A stretch of 64,000 bases of DNA from Hohaiivirga sp031546825 (GTDB lineage Bacteria; Pseudomonadota; Alphaproteobacteria; Rhizobiales; Beijerinckiaceae), in the NCBI GenBank assembly GCA_031546825.1, contig JAVBJU010000010.1, positions 62,001 to 126,000 on the forward strand. Direction: 5' to 3'. Positions within the stretch are counted from its first letter, which is position 1, and every line of letters begins with the position of its first letter. The position numbers and the translations under genes were made by a program. Positions 61,289 to 64,000 of the stretch are shown here, piece after piece. The notes beneath the pieces are model-generated. The model did not search any database. It saw only the letters and a program-made list of their open reading frames with translations, and was not told where the DNA came from.

Positions 61289-62623
61289 ATGAACCGTTCC
61301 TGTCTCGCAATCGTTCTGGCCGCTGGTGAAGGAACGCGCATGCGCTCCAGCCTGCCGAAAGTGCTGCATCGCGTGGCAGGGCGCACCATGCTGGGCCATG
61401 TTCTTGCTGAAGTGACCCGTGCGGGCGCAGACCGCGTCGTTGTGGTCGTTGGTCCGGGGCAGGAAGCGGTTGAGCGCGAAGTGCAGCAGATTGCCCCGCA
61501 GGCACACATATCGGTGCAGCGGGAGAGGTTGGGCACGGCGCACGCGGTACTGGCCGCGCGTGAACATCTTGCACAACCGGTCGATGACGTTGTGGTGGCT
61601 TTCGCCGATACTCCGCTGATCGATGCCGATATTTTTCGCACTCTGCGGGCACCGCTCGCAAGTGGCGCGGAAGTGGCAGTGCTGGGTTTCGAGGCTGCCG
61701 ACCCCCATGGTTATGGTCGACTTCTCATGACAGGGGACACACTCGCGGCTATCCGTGAGGAAAAAGACGCTTCACCGGAAGAGCGCAAGGTGCGGCTGTG
61801 TAACGCCGGGTTGATGGCATTTCAGGGAGCAGGGCTCCTGACGCTGCTCAATTCCATCGGCAACGCGAATGCCAAAGGCGAATATTACCTGACCGATGCC
61901 GTTGCTCTTGCCGTTGCCGCAGGGCGGAAAACCGTGGCGGTTCACGCTGATGAAGAAGCCGTGCAAGGCGTCAACGACAAACGGCAATTGGCGGTGGCCG
62001 AAGCAGCCATGCAGCGCCGTCTGCGTGAAAAAGCGTTGATTGCCGGTGTGACGATGATTGCGCCCGAAACCGTATTTTTGAGCCATGACACCACGTTTGG
62101 CAAAGATGTCGAGATTGAGCCCAACGTGTATTTTGCCCCCGGCGTGAGTGTGGGCAACGGTGTTGTCATTCACGCTTTCAGCCATCTTGAGGGCGCGTCT
62201 ATTTCTGATGGTGCATCGGTTGGCCCCTACGCCCGGCTGCGTCCAGGAACTGTGGTCGGCGAGGAGGCCAAGGTCGGTAATTTCGTCGAGATCAAGAAGA
62301 CGGTGCTCGGCAAGGGAGCCAAGGTCTCGCATCTCACCTATCTCGGTGACGCAACAGTGGGCGCGCACGCCAATATCGGCGCGGGCACCATCACCTGCAA
62401 TTACGATGGCTTCAATAAATTCGAGACGCAGATTGGCGAGGGGGCTTTCATCGGCTCCAACTCTTCACTGGTTGCACCTGTGTCCATCGGGCCAGGTGCC
62501 TTCATCGGCTCCGGTTCGGTCATCACCAAGGATGTCGCTGGCGATGCACTCGCGGTTGCCCGTGGGCGGCAGATTGACAGGCCTGGCTGGGGCAAGACAT
62601 TTCGCGCCGCGCACAAAAAATGA
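61289..62623 (+). CDS. glmU: Bifunctional GlcNAc-1-P uridyltransferase / GlcN-1-P acetyltransferase
   Basis: GlmU makes UDP-GlcNAc for peptidoglycan and lipopolysaccharide. The 444-residue product has the N-terminal nucleotidyltransferase domain (LAAGEGTRMRSSLPKVLH, RLGTAHAV, AFADTPLID) and the C-terminal left-handed beta-helix acetyltransferase (LRPGTVVGEEAKVGNFVE, SHLTYLGDATVG, GTITCNYDGFNK). ATG 61289 lies 5 bases after GGAG; the GTG at 61283 overlaps that site and is rejected. glmS follows 121 bases downstream. Confidence 0.97.
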   Translation: MNRSCLAIVLAAGEGTRMRSSLPKVLHRVAGRTMLGHVLAEVTRAGADRVVVVVGPGQEAVEREVQQIAPQAHISVQRERLGTAHAVLAAREHLAQPVDDVVVAFADTPLIDADIFRTLRAPLASGAEVAVLGFEAADPHGYGRLLMTGDTLAAIREEKDASPEERKVRLCNAGLMAFQGAGLLTLLNSIGNANAKGEYYLTDAVALAVAAGRKTVAVHADEEAVQGVNDKRQLAVAEAAMQRRLREKALIAGVTMIAPETVFLSHDTTFGKDVEIEPNVYFAPGVSVGNGVVIHAFSHLEGASISDGASVGPYARLRPGTVVGEEAKVGNFVEIKKTVLGKGAKVSHLTYLGDATVGAHANIGAGTITCNYDGFNKFETQIGEGAFIGSNSSLVAPVSIGPGAFIGSGSVITKDVAGDALAVARGRQIDRPGWGKTFRAAHKK

Positions 62624-62744
62624 ACCTATTTTCGCGGCTGTCATAATCGGTCACGCAACTTGATTTGGCGTGATGGTGTGTGCCGCGTAGCTATAAGCGC
62701 AGAATTATTCCGCCTGTACAGGGTGGCTCCGAAAGAGAAACAAT

Positions 62745-64000
62745 ATGTGTGGTATCGTTGGAATCCTCGGTAATGAGCCGGTTGCGCCGCTGATTGTCGA
62801 AGCGTTGAAGCGGCTGGAATATCGCGGCTACGATTCGGCTGGTGTGGCGACGCTTGATGGCGTGACGCTGAAACGCTGCCGGGCTGAGGGCAAACTGCGC
62901 AATCTCGATGCCAAGCTGCGGGCTCATCCGTTATCCGGCACATCCGGCATCGGCCACACCCGCTGGGCAACCCACGGAAAGCCCAATGAAATCAACGCCC
63001 ATCCCCATGCGACCGACCGGGTGGCCGTGGTGCATAACGGCATCATCGAGAATTTCCGTGAACTCAAGGAAGAACTGACCGCCGCAGGAATCGTTTTCGA
63101 AACGGAAACCGATACTGAAGTTGTCGTGCAGATGGTGTCCCGCGCCTTGAAGGCTGGCAAAGCACCGATTGATGCAGTGGCCGAGACGTTGCCACGGTTG
63201 CGCGGTGCTTTTGCGCTGGCCTTTCTGTTTGCGGGTGAAAACGACCTGCTGATTGGCGCGCGCCACGGCGCACCGCTCGCGGTGGGCTATGGTGATGGCG
63301 AGAATTTTTTGGGGTCGGACGCGCTGGCGCTGGCACCGTTTACCGCCGATATCGCCTATCTCGACGAGGGCGATTGGGTGGTGATCAGCCGCGCCAAAGT
63401 GGACATTCGCGATGCCGCTGGCACGCCCGTTAGCCGCAAGCGCTACAGCATCAATACCGGAGCATTTCTGGCTGATAAGGGCAATTATCGCCACTTCATG
63501 CTCAAGGAAATCAACGAGCAGTCAGAAGTGGTGGGGCGCACGCTGGCCCATTACGTTGATTTCGCCAATGGCCGGATCTCACTGCCGGAAGATCTGCCGT
63601 TCAAATTCGAGAACCTTAAACGCCTGTCGATCGTCGCTTGCGGCACGGCTTATCTGGCCGGGCTCGTCGCCAAATACTGGTTTGAACGCCTGGCACGCCT
63701 GCCGGTCGAAATTGATGTGGCATCCGAGTTTCGCTATCGCGAGATGCCGCTTGATGCGGGTGAACTCGCACTGTTCATCTCGCAATCCGGTGAAACCGCC
63801 GACACGCTTGCCTCCCTGCGCTACGCCAAGCAGTGTGAGCAGCACATCATGACCGTCGTCAATGTGGCGACCTCAACCATGGCGCGGGAAAGCCATGTGG
63901 TTTTTCCGACCTTGGCCGGTCCGGAAATCGGCGTGGCCTCCACCAAGGCTTTCACCTGTCAGCTTGCCGTGCTGCTGTGCCTTGCCGTTGCGGCGGGCCG
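62745..64000 (+). CDS. glmS: Glutamine--fructose-6-phosphate aminotransferase (partial)
   Basis: GlmS makes glucosamine-6-phosphate, the first step toward UDP-GlcNAc, and sits next to glmU. The first 418 codons are present and the gene runs off the window. The catalytic Cys2 follows the initiator Met (MCGIVGILG). The glutaminase domain shows RLEYRGYDSAGVA, GIGHTRWATHGKP and HNGIIENF. The first SIS domain shows SIVACGTAYLAG and ISQSGETADTLA. The linker reads HFMLKEINEQ where many members have KEIHEQP. No glmS ribozyme is expected or seen. Confidence 0.97.
   Translation, partial: MCGIVGILGNEPVAPLIVEALKRLEYRGYDSAGVATLDGVTLKRCRAEGKLRNLDAKLRAHPLSGTSGIGHTRWATHGKPNEINAHPHATDRVAVVHNGIIENFRELKEELTAAGIVFETETDTEVVVQMVSRALKAGKAPIDAVAETLPRLRGAFALAFLFAGENDLLIGARHGAPLAVGYGDGENFLGSDALALAPFTADIAYLDEGDWVVISRAKVDIRDAAGTPVSRKRYSINTGAFLADKGNYRHFMLKEINEQSEVVGRTLAHYVDFANGRISLPEDLPFKFENLKRLSIVACGTAYLAGLVAKYWFERLARLPVEIDVASEFRYREMPLDAGELALFISQSGETADTLASLRYAKQCEQHIMTVVNVATSTMARESHVVFPTLAGPEIGVASTKAFTCQLAVLLCLAVAAG

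Overview
The window is a 64 kb piece of an alphaproteobacterial chromosome, most probably from the Hyphomicrobiales (Rhizobiales). The main reasons are two Omp2-type porins in tandem, small DUF1127 proteins, a Coa1/Tim21-type cytochrome oxidase assembly protein, homologues of the mitochondrial complex I assembly factors NDUFAF3 and NDUFAF6 beside secDF, and an alphaproteobacterial LexA box (GAAC-N7-GAAC) upstream of ssb. I cannot name the genus. Coding density and GC are high except in a few AT-rich stretches.

Layout. 0-9.6 kb is housekeeping: the end of serS, surE-pcm-nlpD, a convergent DUF815 ATPase, yajC, secD-secF, then NDUFAF3-like and NDUFAF6-like genes and a small secreted protein. 9.8-15.3 kb has trmFO, a large autotransporter and two DUF1127 genes. 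15.5-23.6 kb has uvrA and ssb separated by an iron-type ABC importer, with SOS boxes at both ends. 23.9-27.5 kb has a DUF6880 protein, a chorismate-lyase-like protein and malonyl-CoA decarboxylase. 27.7-30.2 kb is a periplasmic TMAO/DMSO reductase.

30.2-35.0 kb looks like an accessory segment abutting the 3' end of a tRNA-Ser gene. It holds a secreted-protein gene split by an IS200-type element, an unknown gene, two tandem metallophosphoesterases and a toxin-antitoxin pair with its own operator. 35.2-42.5 kb holds a Coa1-like gene, a Crp/Fnr regulator and a complete napDAGHBC periplasmic nitrate reductase operon. Together with the TMAO reductase, this suggests respiratory flexibility at low oxygen.

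42.7-46.4 kb is a tightly overlapping operon: a NitT/TauT-type ABC importer followed by two paralogous genes resembling degenerate FmdE proteins. This is my best candidate for an undescribed system. 46.5-64 kb returns to housekeeping: an ABC-F ATPase (uup), two porins, a soluble lytic transglycosylase, dapA-smpB, a NYN/LabA-like protein, tRNA-Lys, an orphan plus-strand terminator that may end a small RNA, opgG-opgH for periplasmic glucans, glmU and the start of glmS.

All calls come from reading the sequence. Family names rest on recognised motifs, not on database searches.
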